NCBI GenBank assembly: GCA_018817195.1
Contig: JAHIUL010000192.1
Coordinates: forward strand, 1-5,059
Origin: Candidatus Margulisiibacteriota bacterium
GTDB taxonomy: Bacteria; Margulisbacteria; WOR-1; O2-12-FULL-45-9
Length of the DNA: 5,059 bases
Reading direction: 5' to 3'
Position 1 is the stretch's first letter, and every line of letters starts with the position of its first letter. The notes under the pieces are model-generated. The model was not told where the DNA came from. It was given only the letters and a program-made list of their open reading frames with translations, and did not search any database. A program made the position numbers and the translations under genes. Of the stretch, positions 1-5,059 are shown piece after piece.

Positions 1-94
1 AGTTGCTAAACAAATTGCGGAAGTTAAAGGTTTAACTGTTGAAGAAGTAGCTACGGAAACAACTAAAAACGCGAAGAAACTATTTAAGATTTAG
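1..94 (+). CDS. TatD-family metal-dependent hydrolase, C-terminal end (partial)
   Basis: The reading frame starting at base 2 encodes 30 residues and ends at a TAG at 92-94. The peptide runs VAKQIAEVKGLTVEEVA and ends NAKKLFKI. This matches the end of TatD/YcfH-type proteins, where a helix of the form 'iAelkgls.eeva..tt.Na..lF.i' closes the TIM barrel. TatD proteins are cytoplasmic metal-dependent nucleases or hydrolases. The metal-binding residues lie outside the window, so activity cannot be judged. The gene converges on rfbC and their stop codons overlap within bases 91-94. Recognition rests only on this tail: the family is likely, the exact member unknown. Confidence 0.8.
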   Translation, partial: VAKQIAEVKGLTVEEVATETTKNAKKLFKI

Positions 95-666
95 CCCTTA
101 AAAGTATAATTCGTCTCAATGCCCTTCAGCGGCGGGTGCTTCTGGTCTTTCTCAGATAGAATTACTTTGCCGCCAACCTCATCCAGCGGCCATTTGATGC
201 CAACCTCAGGATCATTCCATATCATCGCCCGTTCATTTTTTTGGCTGTACATGCCTGTGCATTTATAATAAACATGCGTGTCATCTTCTAAACAAAGAAA
301 ACCATGGGCAAAGCCTGGAGGAAAATAAAGCATTTTCATATTATCGCCAGAAAGGATCTCTCCATACCACTTGCCAAATGTTGGTGATCCTTTACGTATA
401 TCCACGCCAACATCAAAAATCTTGCCTTTGAAACACGCAACTAATTTACCCATGGGACTAGGTTTAATTTGATAATGCAGTCCCCGCACTACTCCTTTAT
501 TTGACCAGCTGTGATTATCCTGGACAAATTTATCTGTGAAACCATTTTTTTCGAAATCAGACAGATTATAGGTTTCTCGAAAGAACCCGCGGTTATCACG
601 AAATGGCTTGGCTTCAATAATTAAGATGCCAGGTATATCAGCTTTGGAAAATATAAATTGTCCCAT
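91..666 (-). CDS. rfbC: dTDP-4-dehydrorhamnose 3,5-epimerase (RmlC/RfbC)
   Basis: This 191-residue protein has the normal length of RmlC, a cupin-fold cytoplasmic enzyme that epimerises dTDP-4-keto-6-deoxyglucose at C3 and C5 on the way to dTDP-L-rhamnose. Visible family marks are DNRGFFRETYN (24-34), NHSWSNKGVVRGLHYQ (51-66) with the catalytic-base His64 and Arg61, Lys74 in GKLV, FPPGFAHGF (115-123), the Tyr pair 133-134, Tyr140, and SEKD near 171-174. All match the known active-site layout with a shift of about one residue. The ATG at 664-666 gives a standard N-terminus. It lies 12 bases after the ccdA stop and has no good Shine-Dalgarno; AAGGG lies about 19 bases away, too far to be convincing. 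The other rhamnose genes (rmlA, B, D) are not in the window, so rfbC is an isolated member, probably read through from the redox operon. Some relatives make other deoxysugars, so the final sugar is uncertain. Confidence 0.95.
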   Translation of the reverse strand: MGQFIFSKADIPGILIIEAKPFRDNRGFFRETYNLSDFEKNGFTDKFVQDNHSWSNKGVVRGLHYQIKPSPMGKLVACFKGKIFDVGVDIRKGSPTFGKWYGEILSGDNMKMLYFPPGFAHGFLCLEDDTHVYYKCTGMYSQKNERAMIWNDPEVGIKWPLDEVGGKVILSEKDQKHPPLKGIETNYTFKG

Positions 667-678
667 GACTGTAAATTA

Positions 679-1392
679 TCATATGCCCTTATATCCCGTC
701 AACTCAATTAGCCAGAGAGAAAGAGTTTGCAAGTAATTAGTAATTAGTAAAATACCAACAATAACCAGAAAGAGACCGGAAATAAAATGGATCACGCCTA
801 AATATTTTTCGATCTTCTTTAACAATGAAAGAGAAAAATTGACGGCTAAGGAAACAAGGAAAAGAGGAAGGCCAAGGCCCAAGGAGAAGGCAATTAACAT
901 TAACACTCCCTGCCCCACAGTCTCTGCCTGGCTGGCGTAGACTAAAATTCCGCCTAAAATCGGGCCGACACAGGGCGACCAGGCTAAGGCAAAAACAATG
1001 CCGACAAAAAATGTCCCTAAATAGCCAGCTGGCTTTTTAGAAAGGGTTAATCTCTTTTCCATATCAAGAAAAGGCAATTTAATAATCCCGGCCAGATAAA
1101 GCCCTAAGAAAATAATCAGTCCGCCGCCAATTATCCTGATAATATCCCTGAACTGAAACAAGATATTGCCGATTAAACTGGCAGTAACGCCCAAAAAGGT
1201 AAAAACAACAGTAAACCCAAAAATAAATAACAGTGAATGAATAACTGTTTTTAAGCGGACATCTTTTACTTCATCAAAAGACAAACCGGTAATATAAATT
1301 AAGTACGCGGGAACCAAAGGCAAAAAACACGGGGACAAAAAAGCAAACACGCCGGCAATAAAAGCAATAAATAAATTAAGATTTTGATTCAT
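679..1392 (-). CDS. ccdA: CcdA-type thiol:disulfide interchange membrane protein (DsbD transmembrane-domain family)
   Basis: Starting at the ATG at 1390-1392 the protein has 237 residues and six predicted membrane segments, near residues 7-36, 47-79, 83-104, 122-153, 162-186 and 198-221. This is the CcdA/DsbD-beta layout. Two cysteines sit in the family-typical pseudo-symmetric motifs: Cys22 in LSPCFLPLVP and Cys141 in WSPCVGPILGG. In CcdA this pair accepts electrons from cytoplasmic thioredoxin and passes them to an extracytoplasmic thioredoxin-like partner. The obvious partner is the adjacent tlpA, whose 3' end overlaps ccdA by 17 bases (1376-1392). A longer in-frame start exists (GTG at 1438-1440, adding 16 residues). 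I prefer the internal ATG because it places the first membrane helix where the family has it and shortens the overlap, although neither start has a strong, well-spaced ribosome site. CcdA supports cytochrome c maturation or other thiol reduction outside the membrane. No cytochrome gene is visible here. Confidence 0.92.
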   Translation of the reverse strand: MNQNLNLFIAFIAGVFAFLSPCFLPLVPAYLIYITGLSFDEVKDVRLKTVIHSLLFIFGFTVVFTFLGVTASLIGNILFQFRDIIRIIGGGLIIFLGLYLAGIIKLPFLDMEKRLTLSKKPAGYLGTFFVGIVFALAWSPCVGPILGGILVYASQAETVGQGVLMLIAFSLGLGLPLFLVSLAVNFSLSLLKKIEKYLGVIHFISGLFLVIVGILLITNYLQTLSLWLIELTGYKGI

Positions 1393-1915
1393 CAGTTGCT
1401 GTTTTGATAAAGACCTTAAATTCTTCCCAACCCCACTCACGAGCCCCTACTATCTTATCAGCAATATTGCCGTCAGGATCTATAATAAAAGTAGTTGGGA
1501 AAGCCCTCAAGCCATATTGGGCAGCAATCCTGCCGTTCTCATCTAATAAAACAGGAAAACCATAGCCTTTGCCTTCCAGAAAATCAGTCACCACACTAGG
1601 CTGCTGGCCAACGTTGACTGCCAGTAGTTCAAATATCTCCTTGTCTGACTGGTCATACATCTTCTGCATTGACGGCATCTCAGCCCGGCACGGCGGGCAC
1701 CAGGAAGCCCAAAAATTTAAGAGAACCCATTTACCTTTGTAATCAGATAAAGAATGGGCTTCATCGCTGATATCATTTAAGCTGAAATCAATCGCTGCTA
1801 TTTTTTCTTGCGGCTTATGCTTGGGTGCGCGGCTCATGGCTACAGAATAAACAATAAAACCAACTACTAAGAGAAGAACAAAAATTATAATTTTACGATA
1901 CATTTTGTTGAACAT
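1376..1915 (-). CDS. tlpA: Membrane-anchored thioredoxin-like protein, TlpA/ResA family
   Basis: This 179-residue protein has a basic N-terminus and one hydrophobic segment (about 9-27), read as an uncleaved signal anchor, then a thioredoxin-fold domain (about 40-175). The redox site is W72-C-P-P-C76 inside NFWASWCPPCRAEMP, typical of TlpA/ResA/DsbE-like reductases. The cis-proline loop is FPTTF with Pro140, and the strand FPVLLD (120-125) and FIIDPDG (143-149) also fit. The predicted role is reduction of extracytoplasmic disulfides, with electrons from CcdA encoded just downstream. The ATG at 1913-1915 lies within the rnfB 3' end (31-base overlap) and is preceded by a G-rich sequence complementary to 1920-1927. 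An alternative ATG at 1901-1903 would remove four residues and lacks such a site. The substrate cannot be read from sequence; cytochrome c maturation factors, general thiol repair and Rnf components are all possible. Confidence 0.93.
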   Translation of the reverse strand: MFNKMYRKIIIFVLLLVVGFIVYSVAMSRAPKHKPQEKIAAIDFSLNDISDEAHSLSDYKGKWVLLNFWASWCPPCRAEMPSMQKMYDQSDKEIFELLAVNVGQQPSVVTDFLEGKGYGFPVLLDENGRIAAQYGLRAFPTTFIIDPDGNIADKIVGAREWGWEEFKVFIKTATDESKS

Positions 1916-2682
1916 TTTGCCACCCCCGGCTCAGCCGCTTGATCACCCTTATCATATTTAACCTTAGCCAGGTTATCCTCTATTATATATCCTTCAGCAG
2001 CGTTTTTCACACACAGGTTGCAGGCAATACAACCAACTTTGCAGGCTTTCCTGACCACAACGCCTTTATCCCTGGAATTACAGCTGACAATAATGCGGTT
2101 GTTGCAGGGAACCAATTCAATAATCTGCCGGGGACAAGCCTCAACACACAAACCACAAGCCGTACATTTTGCCTCATCAATTTTGGGCAGCCCATTCTGT
2201 CCCATCACCATCGCATCAAAAGGACAAACTTTAACGCAGTCGCCATGGCCAAGACAACCGTAAGAGCAAGTTTTATGGCCGCCGCCAACTAATTCTTCTG
2301 CAGCGCAGGATTTAATACCATGATATTGGCCGCGATCGCCGGCTAATTCTTTTGTGCCGCCGCATTTGACCACTGCCCTTTTTTTAACGCCTGCCTCAGC
2401 AGTAATGCCCAGGATTTCGGCAATTGCTTCGATCACTTCTGCGCCGCCGGGCGGGCAGCTTAAGCCGTCCAAATTGCCCTGAGCAGCGATCTTTTCCGCT
2501 AAATCACGGCACCCGGCCTGGCCGCAGGCCCCGCAGTTTAAACCAGGCAAAGCTTCGTTTATCTGAAGCACTCGCGGATCTTCTTTAACTTTTAATTTTT
2601 CCGATGCAATGGCTAAGACTATGGCAAAAAACAGCCCTAAGCCACCCATCGCTGCAACTGATATAATTATTAAATCATTCAT
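1885..2682 (-). CDS. rnfB: Rnf electron transport complex subunit B, multi-cluster iron-sulfur protein
   Basis: This 265-residue protein is the ferredoxin-facing subunit of Rnf. An N-terminal membrane anchor (about 4-26) is followed by a 4Fe-4S domain with C50, C53, C58 and C76 (NCGACGQAGC). The conserved RnfB cysteines C107 and C126 come next. Two ferredoxin motifs follow: C139/C143/C149/C153 (CSYGCLGHGDCVKVCP) and C173/C176/C179/C183 (CTACGLCVEACP). A C-terminal extension starts at C214 and holds a third ferredoxin-like region, CKVGCIACNLCVK, ending KCSTKCIVKL. In that last region C218, C221, C224 and C257 remain, but the expected fourth Cys of the first motif is Ala228, and the first three cysteines of the second motif are absent (KGDQAAEPGVA). 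The ATG at 2680-2682 starts three bases after the rnfA stop with a weak GGAT upstream. Family and complex assignment are secure; the reduced cluster number is inferred from motif spacing. Confidence 0.96.
   Translation of the reverse strand: MNDLIIISVAAMGGLGLFFAIVLAIASEKLKVKEDPRVLQINEALPGLNCGACGQAGCRDLAEKIAAQGNLDGLSCPPGGAEVIEAIAEILGITAEAGVKKRAVVKCGGTKELAGDRGQYHGIKSCAAEELVGGGHKTCSYGCLGHGDCVKVCPFDAMVMGQNGLPKIDEAKCTACGLCVEACPRQIIELVPCNNRIIVSCNSRDKGVVVRKACKVGCIACNLCVKNAAEGYIIEDNLAKVKYDKGDQAAEPGVAKCSTKCIVKL
1920..1927 (-). promoter_or_regulatory. G-rich ribosome-binding site of tlpA
   Basis: The minus strand reads GGGGGTGG, with the GGGGG part seven bases before the ATG at 1913-1915. It can pair with the anti-Shine-Dalgarno CCUCC through one G-U pair. 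It favours the first ATG over the internal one at 1901-1903. It lies inside rnfB. Confidence 0.5.
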
Positions 2683-2685
2683 AGT

Positions 2686-3264
2686 TTATCCAGAAATCAA
2701 TCCTGCAAAGCCCATAAAAGCCAAAGCCAAAAGACCAGCAATAATCAAAGTAATAGGCGCGCCTTTAAAATGCTCCGGCACCGGCGCTAAATCAAGTTCT
2801 TCACGAATCCCAGCCATCACACACAAAGCCAAAGTAAACCCAAGCCCGGCTGCCAGGCCAAAAACAACGCTTTGGATAAAATTGTATTCGCGCAGAGCAG
2901 ACAACAAAGCCAAACCTAGGATCGCACAGTTGGTTGTAATCAACGGCAGGAAAATCCCCAATGACCGGTACAAAGCCGGAGAAGTTTTTCTGATAAACAT
3001 TTCCACAAACTGGACCAATGAAGCAATCACAATAATAAAAGAAACATACTGCAAAAACGGCAAATTAAAAGGCATAAGAATATAATTATTGATCAACCAG
3101 GTAACAATGGCTGCCAGGACCATAACAAAGGTTGTGGCCAAACCCATGCTAAAAGCTTTTTCCAATTTATTGGATACACCAAGAAAAGGACAAATACCTA
3201 AGAAATAAATTAAAACAAAGTTATTTACAATTGCCGCTGATATAAAAATAATTAATAAATCCAT
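2686..3264 (-). CDS. rnfA: Rnf electron transport complex subunit A
   Basis: This 192-residue integral membrane protein has the usual RnfA/NqrE length and about six hydrophobic segments (near 4-24, 38-58, 69-90, 101-121, 131-152 and 170-190). Family marks include [18 protein letters not shown] (14-31) with Cys25, TTNCAILG with Cys113, and the segment [21 protein letters not shown]. In RnfA/RnfE pairs these half-channel cysteines are known to form a membrane-embedded [2Fe-2S] site with their counterparts in RnfE, relaying electrons across the bilayer. RnfE upstream has matching cysteines at 32 and 114. The ATG is one base after the rnfE stop and has a clear Shine-Dalgarno nine bases upstream, inside rnfE. 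Length and motifs are complete. Confidence 0.97.
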   Translation of the reverse strand: MDLLIIFISAAIVNNFVLIYFLGICPFLGVSNKLEKAFSMGLATTFVMVLAAIVTWLINNYILMPFNLPFLQYVSFIIVIASLVQFVEMFIRKTSPALYRSLGIFLPLITTNCAILGLALLSALREYNFIQSVVFGLAAGLGFTLALCVMAGIREELDLAPVPEHFKGAPITLIIAGLLALAFMGFAGLISG

Positions 3265-3265
3265 C

Positions 3266-3928
3266 TTACTTTACCTCACTCGCCCCGCTACCATACGGTA
3301 CGGGGCAGGCAGGCGCAACTTCTTCTCTTTTTGTCTTATCTTTTAAATAATTAATAAACGCGATTAACAAGCCTAGAGTAATAAACGCGCCACCGGGTAG
3401 AATCATGATAACCATTGGTTCAAACTGTAAAAAGCCAAAAATTGTGCCGGAACCTAAAATTTCTCGAATAGTTCCAAGAACCGTTAAAGCTAAAATAAAG
3501 CCTATCCCCATACCTAAAGCATCGACAAATGCCGGGATAACAGAATGGCGCGAGGCAAAAACCTCTGCCCTGCCAAGAATAATACAGTTAACCACGATCA
3601 AAGGAACAAAAGGACCCAAGGCTTTAGAAATTTCCGGAAAATTACCTTTCAAAAACAAGTCTGCCATGGTAACAAAAGTAGCAATTACTACTATATAAGA
3701 AGCAATCCTCACCTGGCTGGGGATTAATTTACGGACAATAGAAATAATTACACTTGAACAAATCAAAACAAATGAGGTGGCCATGCCCATAGAAAAACCA
3801 TTGATCGCGCTGGTAGTTACAGCCAAAGTGGGACACATGCCCAGTAATTGGCGAAAGACCGGGGACTCGTCCCACAAACCCTTTACAAACTCAAAAAATA
3901 AAGTATGTTTTACTTTAATCTTAGCCAT
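3266..3928 (-). CDS. rnfE: Rnf electron transport complex subunit E
   Basis: This 220-residue integral membrane protein is the pseudo-symmetric partner of RnfA. The N-terminal [20 protein letters not shown] region (17-36) with Cys32 and [14 protein letters not shown] (112-125) with Cys114 are characteristic. About six membrane segments lie between residues 26 and 195. The expected end of the protein is near LKDKTKREE (195-203); after it comes a short polar tail, [16 protein letters not shown], encoded largely by a palindromic element at 3283-3314. The tail looks like an added sequence tolerated at the C-terminus, and it contains the only non-membrane cysteine. The ATG at 3926-3928 overlaps the rnfG end by 19 bases and follows GGTGGAA as a plausible ribosome site. 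RnfE is known to be required with RnfA for the membrane Fe-S relay and ion pumping. Confidence 0.96.
   Translation of the reverse strand: MAKIKVKHTLFFEFVKGLWDESPVFRQLLGMCPTLAVTTSAINGFSMGMATSFVLICSSVIISIVRKLIPSQVRIASYIVVIATFVTMADLFLKGNFPEISKALGPFVPLIVVNCIILGRAEVFASRHSVIPAFVDALGMGIGFILALTVLGTIREILGSGTIFGFLQFEPMVIMILPGGAFITLGLLIAFINYLKDKTKREEVAPACPVPYGSGASEVK
3273..3278 (-). promoter_or_regulatory. Shine-Dalgarno site of rnfA
   Basis: The minus strand reads TGAGGT here. Its GAGG core (3274-3277) is nine bases from the rnfA ATG, which supports that start. The site lies inside the last codons of rnfE and only a few bases from the palindrome at 3283-3305, so a hairpin in the mRNA could affect its accessibility. 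Confidence 0.7.
3283..3314. repeat. Palindromic element with CAGGCAGGC tail embedded in the rnfE 3' end
   Basis: On the plus strand CCCCG (3283-3287), one unpaired C (3288), TACC (3289-3292), loop ATAC (3293-3296), GGTA (3297-3300) and CGGGG (3301-3305) form a nine-pair hairpin with one bulge. The direct repeat CAGGCAGGC (3306-3314) follows. It is in frame in rnfE and encodes the residues around ACPVPYGSG in the polar tail. Its G+C content stands out against its A+T-rich flanks. It resembles gene-embedded palindromes seen in some uncultured bacterial lineages; that comparison is from memory and not checked. Only one copy occurs in this window, so calling it a repeat is inference. No T-tract follows on either strand, so it is not a classical terminator. 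Confidence 0.6.
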
Positions 3929-4458
3929 TGTTCCACCGTTTTATTTATAATATCAACAACTGCCTTGGAAGAAATCGTGGCTCCAGTAATTGCCTCAATC
4001 TCATTTGGCCTGCTTGGCGACTTACCTTTAACATATTCTATAGGCGGCCGGCTGGCCAATCCTTTAAATTGGGCCTGGAACTTAGCTTCGGCAATTTTAG
4101 CTCCCAAACCAGGCGTTTCCAATTGCTCCAGAATAGCCATGCCTGTAAATTGAGTTAGATCAGCGTTTACACCGACCATTAATTTAATCTGCCCCTGATA
4201 ACCGTTGCCTGAACAAAGAATAGCTGTTCCAATTCTTGCGCCTGTGCCATCAAAACAGTCAAAATATACCAGGTCATCAACTGAATTTTCTTTATATTTG
4301 ACTGTTCCAGGCACAACCTTAAACACGGCCTCATTGGTTGATTTAATCTGGTTCTCAATTATCTTGGGCAAAGACCACTGATACATGATCGCCAGCACAC
4401 TGCCGGAAATTATGCCGATCACTGTTAAAACAACGATCATTTTTAAAATCTTATTCAT
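3910..4458 (-). CDS. rnfG: Rnf electron transport complex subunit G, covalent-FMN protein
   Basis: This 182-residue protein has one N-terminal membrane helix (about 6-26) and an extracytoplasmic FMN-binding domain, as in RnfG/NqrC. The flavinylation motif is E155-A-I-T-G-A-T161 followed by ISSKAV, so Thr161 is the predicted FMN phosphoester acceptor. The published transferase target is Dxx(s/t)gAT, and here Glu replaces Asp. Other family marks are GYQGQIKLMVGV (86-97) and LETPGLGAKI (113-122). The domain holds exactly two cysteines, Cys68 and Cys82, flanking a predicted beta-turn. RnfG passes electrons between the membrane Fe-S site and RnfD. The ATG at 4456-4458 overlaps the rnfD stop by eight bases and has GAGGA nine bases upstream. 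FMN attachment needs an ApbE-type transferase, which is not encoded here. Confidence 0.96.
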   Translation of the reverse strand: MNKILKMIVVLTVIGIISGSVLAIMYQWSLPKIIENQIKSTNEAVFKVVPGTVKYKENSVDDLVYFDCFDGTGARIGTAILCSGNGYQGQIKLMVGVNADLTQFTGMAILEQLETPGLGAKIAEAKFQAQFKGLASRPPIEYVKGKSPSRPNEIEAITGATISSKAVVDIINKTVEQWLRLK

Positions 4459-5059
4459 GGCCGAAAATCCTCGGTCGCGTATATTTATTTAATAAAGGCA
4501 CAAAGGCATTCATGATCAAAATTGAATACATAACACCTTCCGGCAAGCCTGAGAAAAGACGGATAATCACCACTAACAATCCCGCGCCAATGCCAAATAT
4601 CCACATGCCTTTTTTAGTTAACGGCGAAGTGACCAGATCAGTTGCCATAAACCAGGCGCCCAGCATCAAACCACCGGCTAATAAATGGAACAAAGGATCA
4701 GGGTATTTAGCAGGATCAATTAACCAGAAAATGCCGCCAACAGCTGCTACGGTTCCCAGGTAACTGGCAGGTATGCGCCAGTTGATTATGCCACGCAAAG
4801 TTAAAAGCAAACCAGGAATTAAAATTAACAGAGCAGAAGTTTCCCCAATTGTTCCGCCGACATTGCCGTAAAGTAAATCCGCATAGGACGTCAACTGATG
4901 TTGAAATTTCATCACAGCCAGCGGAGTGGCTGAAGTAACTGCCTCTACCCCTTTGTAAGCAAAAGGCGCAATCCAGTTAGTCATCTGAACAGGAAAAGAA
5001 GCTACGAGAAAAGCCCGGCCAACCAGAGCCGGGTTAAAAATGTTAAAGCCTAACCCGCC
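4451..5059 (-). CDS. rnfD: Rnf electron transport complex subunit D, 5' end beyond window (partial)
   Basis: The frame is open from the window edge to a TAA at 4451-4453, giving 202 residues of an RnfD/NqrB membrane flavoprotein. The full protein is usually over 300 residues. An ATG at 4982-4984 is not the start, because the 25 codons upstream encode GGLGFNIFNPALVGRAF, a conserved RnfD motif. The predicted FMN attachment motif follows (visible residues 39-45, E-A-V-T-S-A-T, acceptor Thr45), then YGNVGGTIGETS (64-75). About five membrane helices lie near 71-92, 96-116, 122-142, 152-170 and 174-193. RnfD binds covalent FMN plus noncovalent flavin and takes part in ion translocation. The motif has Glu for Asp, and Ser for Gly, relative to the Dxx(s/t)gAT consensus. 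The 3' end overlaps rnfG by eight bases. Confidence 0.96.
   Translation of the reverse strand, partial: GGLGFNIFNPALVGRAFLVASFPVQMTNWIAPFAYKGVEAVTSATPLAVMKFQHQLTSYADLLYGNVGGTIGETSALLILIPGLLLTLRGIINWRIPASYLGTVAAVGGIFWLIDPAKYPDPLFHLLAGGLMLGAWFMATDLVTSPLTKKGMWIFGIGAGLLVVIIRLFSGLPEGVMYSILIMNAFVPLLNKYTRPRIFGHE
4468..4472 (-). promoter_or_regulatory. Shine-Dalgarno site of rnfG
   Basis: The minus strand reads GAGGA nine bases before the ATG at 4456-4458, within the rnfD coding sequence. It fixes the rnfG start and shows that rnfG has its own ribosome site despite overlapping the rnfD stop codon. Confidence 0.75.

Noticed and set aside
732..752. Tandem AGTAATT AGTAATT AGTAAAA
   Set aside because: Two full copies of a seven-base A+T-rich unit inside the ccdA 3' coding region; too short to distinguish from chance.
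1393..1440. Longer ccdA N-terminus from a GTG at 1438-1440
   Set aside because: It adds 16 polar residues before the first helix, not expected in CcdA, and raises the overlap with tlpA to 65 bases. The AGGGG before it falls in tlpA coding sequence and may be chance.
1885..2000. Frameshift explaining the missing cysteines of RnfB
   Set aside because: The frame keeps family-like sequence on both sides (EDNLAKVKY before, KCSTKCIV after) at nearly the expected spacing, so an in-frame substitution fits better than a frameshift.
1939..2292. Plus-strand open frame of 117 codons inside rnfB
   Set aside because: It is antisense to a certain gene, low in complexity and resembles no family; it follows from the codon composition of rnfB.
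2441..2535. GC-rich inverted repeats within rnfB
   Set aside because: They encode SCPPGG and CGACGQAGC, the cluster-binding motifs, so the composition is explained by Gly, Cys, Ala and Pro codons.
2609..3085. Plus-strand open frame of 158 codons across rnfB and rnfA
   Set aside because: Lysine, proline and isoleucine-rich sequence without domain character, antisense to rnfA; a shadow frame.
3862..3873. GGGAC-TC-GTCCC inverted repeat in rnfE
   Set aside because: It encodes WDESP in the conserved RnfE N-terminal motif, has only a five-base stem, and has no T-tract.
4451..4984. rnfD read as a complete 177-residue gene from the ATG at 4982-4984
   Set aside because: The frame stays open to the window edge and encodes the conserved RnfD motif with NPALVGRAF upstream, so this Met is internal.
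5014..5034. CCCGGC / GCCGGG hairpin near the right edge
   Set aside because: It follows from codons for the conserved RnfD motif NPALVGRA and is most simply coding constraint.

Overview
The window is fully coding. It holds the 3' part of one long minus-strand operon that meets a plus-strand gene tail-to-tail at the left edge. Read in the direction of transcription, from the right edge leftward, the order is rnfD (5' end outside the window), rnfG, rnfE, rnfA, rnfB, tlpA (thioredoxin-like), ccdA (thiol-electron membrane carrier) and rfbC (dTDP-4-dehydrorhamnose 3,5-epimerase). The first 94 bases carry the last 30 codons of a TatD-family hydrolase on the plus strand. No gene-free stretch exceeds 12 bases. 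I see no RNA gene, insertion sequence or CRISPR array. The promoter must lie beyond position 5059, probably upstream of an rnfC gene.

Positions 1885-5059 encode five of the six subunits of the Rnf complex, a membrane-bound ferredoxin:NAD+ oxidoreductase that pumps Na+ or H+. The order D-G-E-A-B and the multi-cluster RnfB are those of anaerobes (Clostridia, Thermotogae, Bacteroidota, PVC and related candidate phyla), not the ABCDGE order of Proteobacteria. RnfD and RnfG carry covalent-FMN attachment motifs. RnfA and RnfE each keep the paired membrane cysteines of this family. RnfB has an N-terminal anchor followed by several Fe-S motifs.

Positions 679-1915 add a two-gene thiol-redox module. 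CcdA passes reducing equivalents across the membrane and TlpA is an anchored extracytoplasmic thioredoxin with a WCPPC site. Both overlap their upstream neighbours, so Rnf and the thiol relay appear to be made from one message. rfbC closes the operon and looks functionally unrelated (surface-sugar synthesis).

The organism is most likely an anaerobic or fermentative bacterium of moderate, slightly A+T-leaning composition with tightly packed, overlapping genes. A short palindrome with a CAGGCAGGC tail inside rnfE resembles gene-embedded palindromic repeats that I associate with uncultured lineages such as Omnitrophota or Patescibacteria. That placement is a low-confidence inference.

Points worth a second look: the third ferredoxin domain of RnfB seems to have lost exactly one of its two clusters; the embedded palindrome adds about ten residues to the RnfE tail; both flavinylation motifs have Glu where the published consensus has Asp; and the Rnf and thiol-redox genes are coupled.
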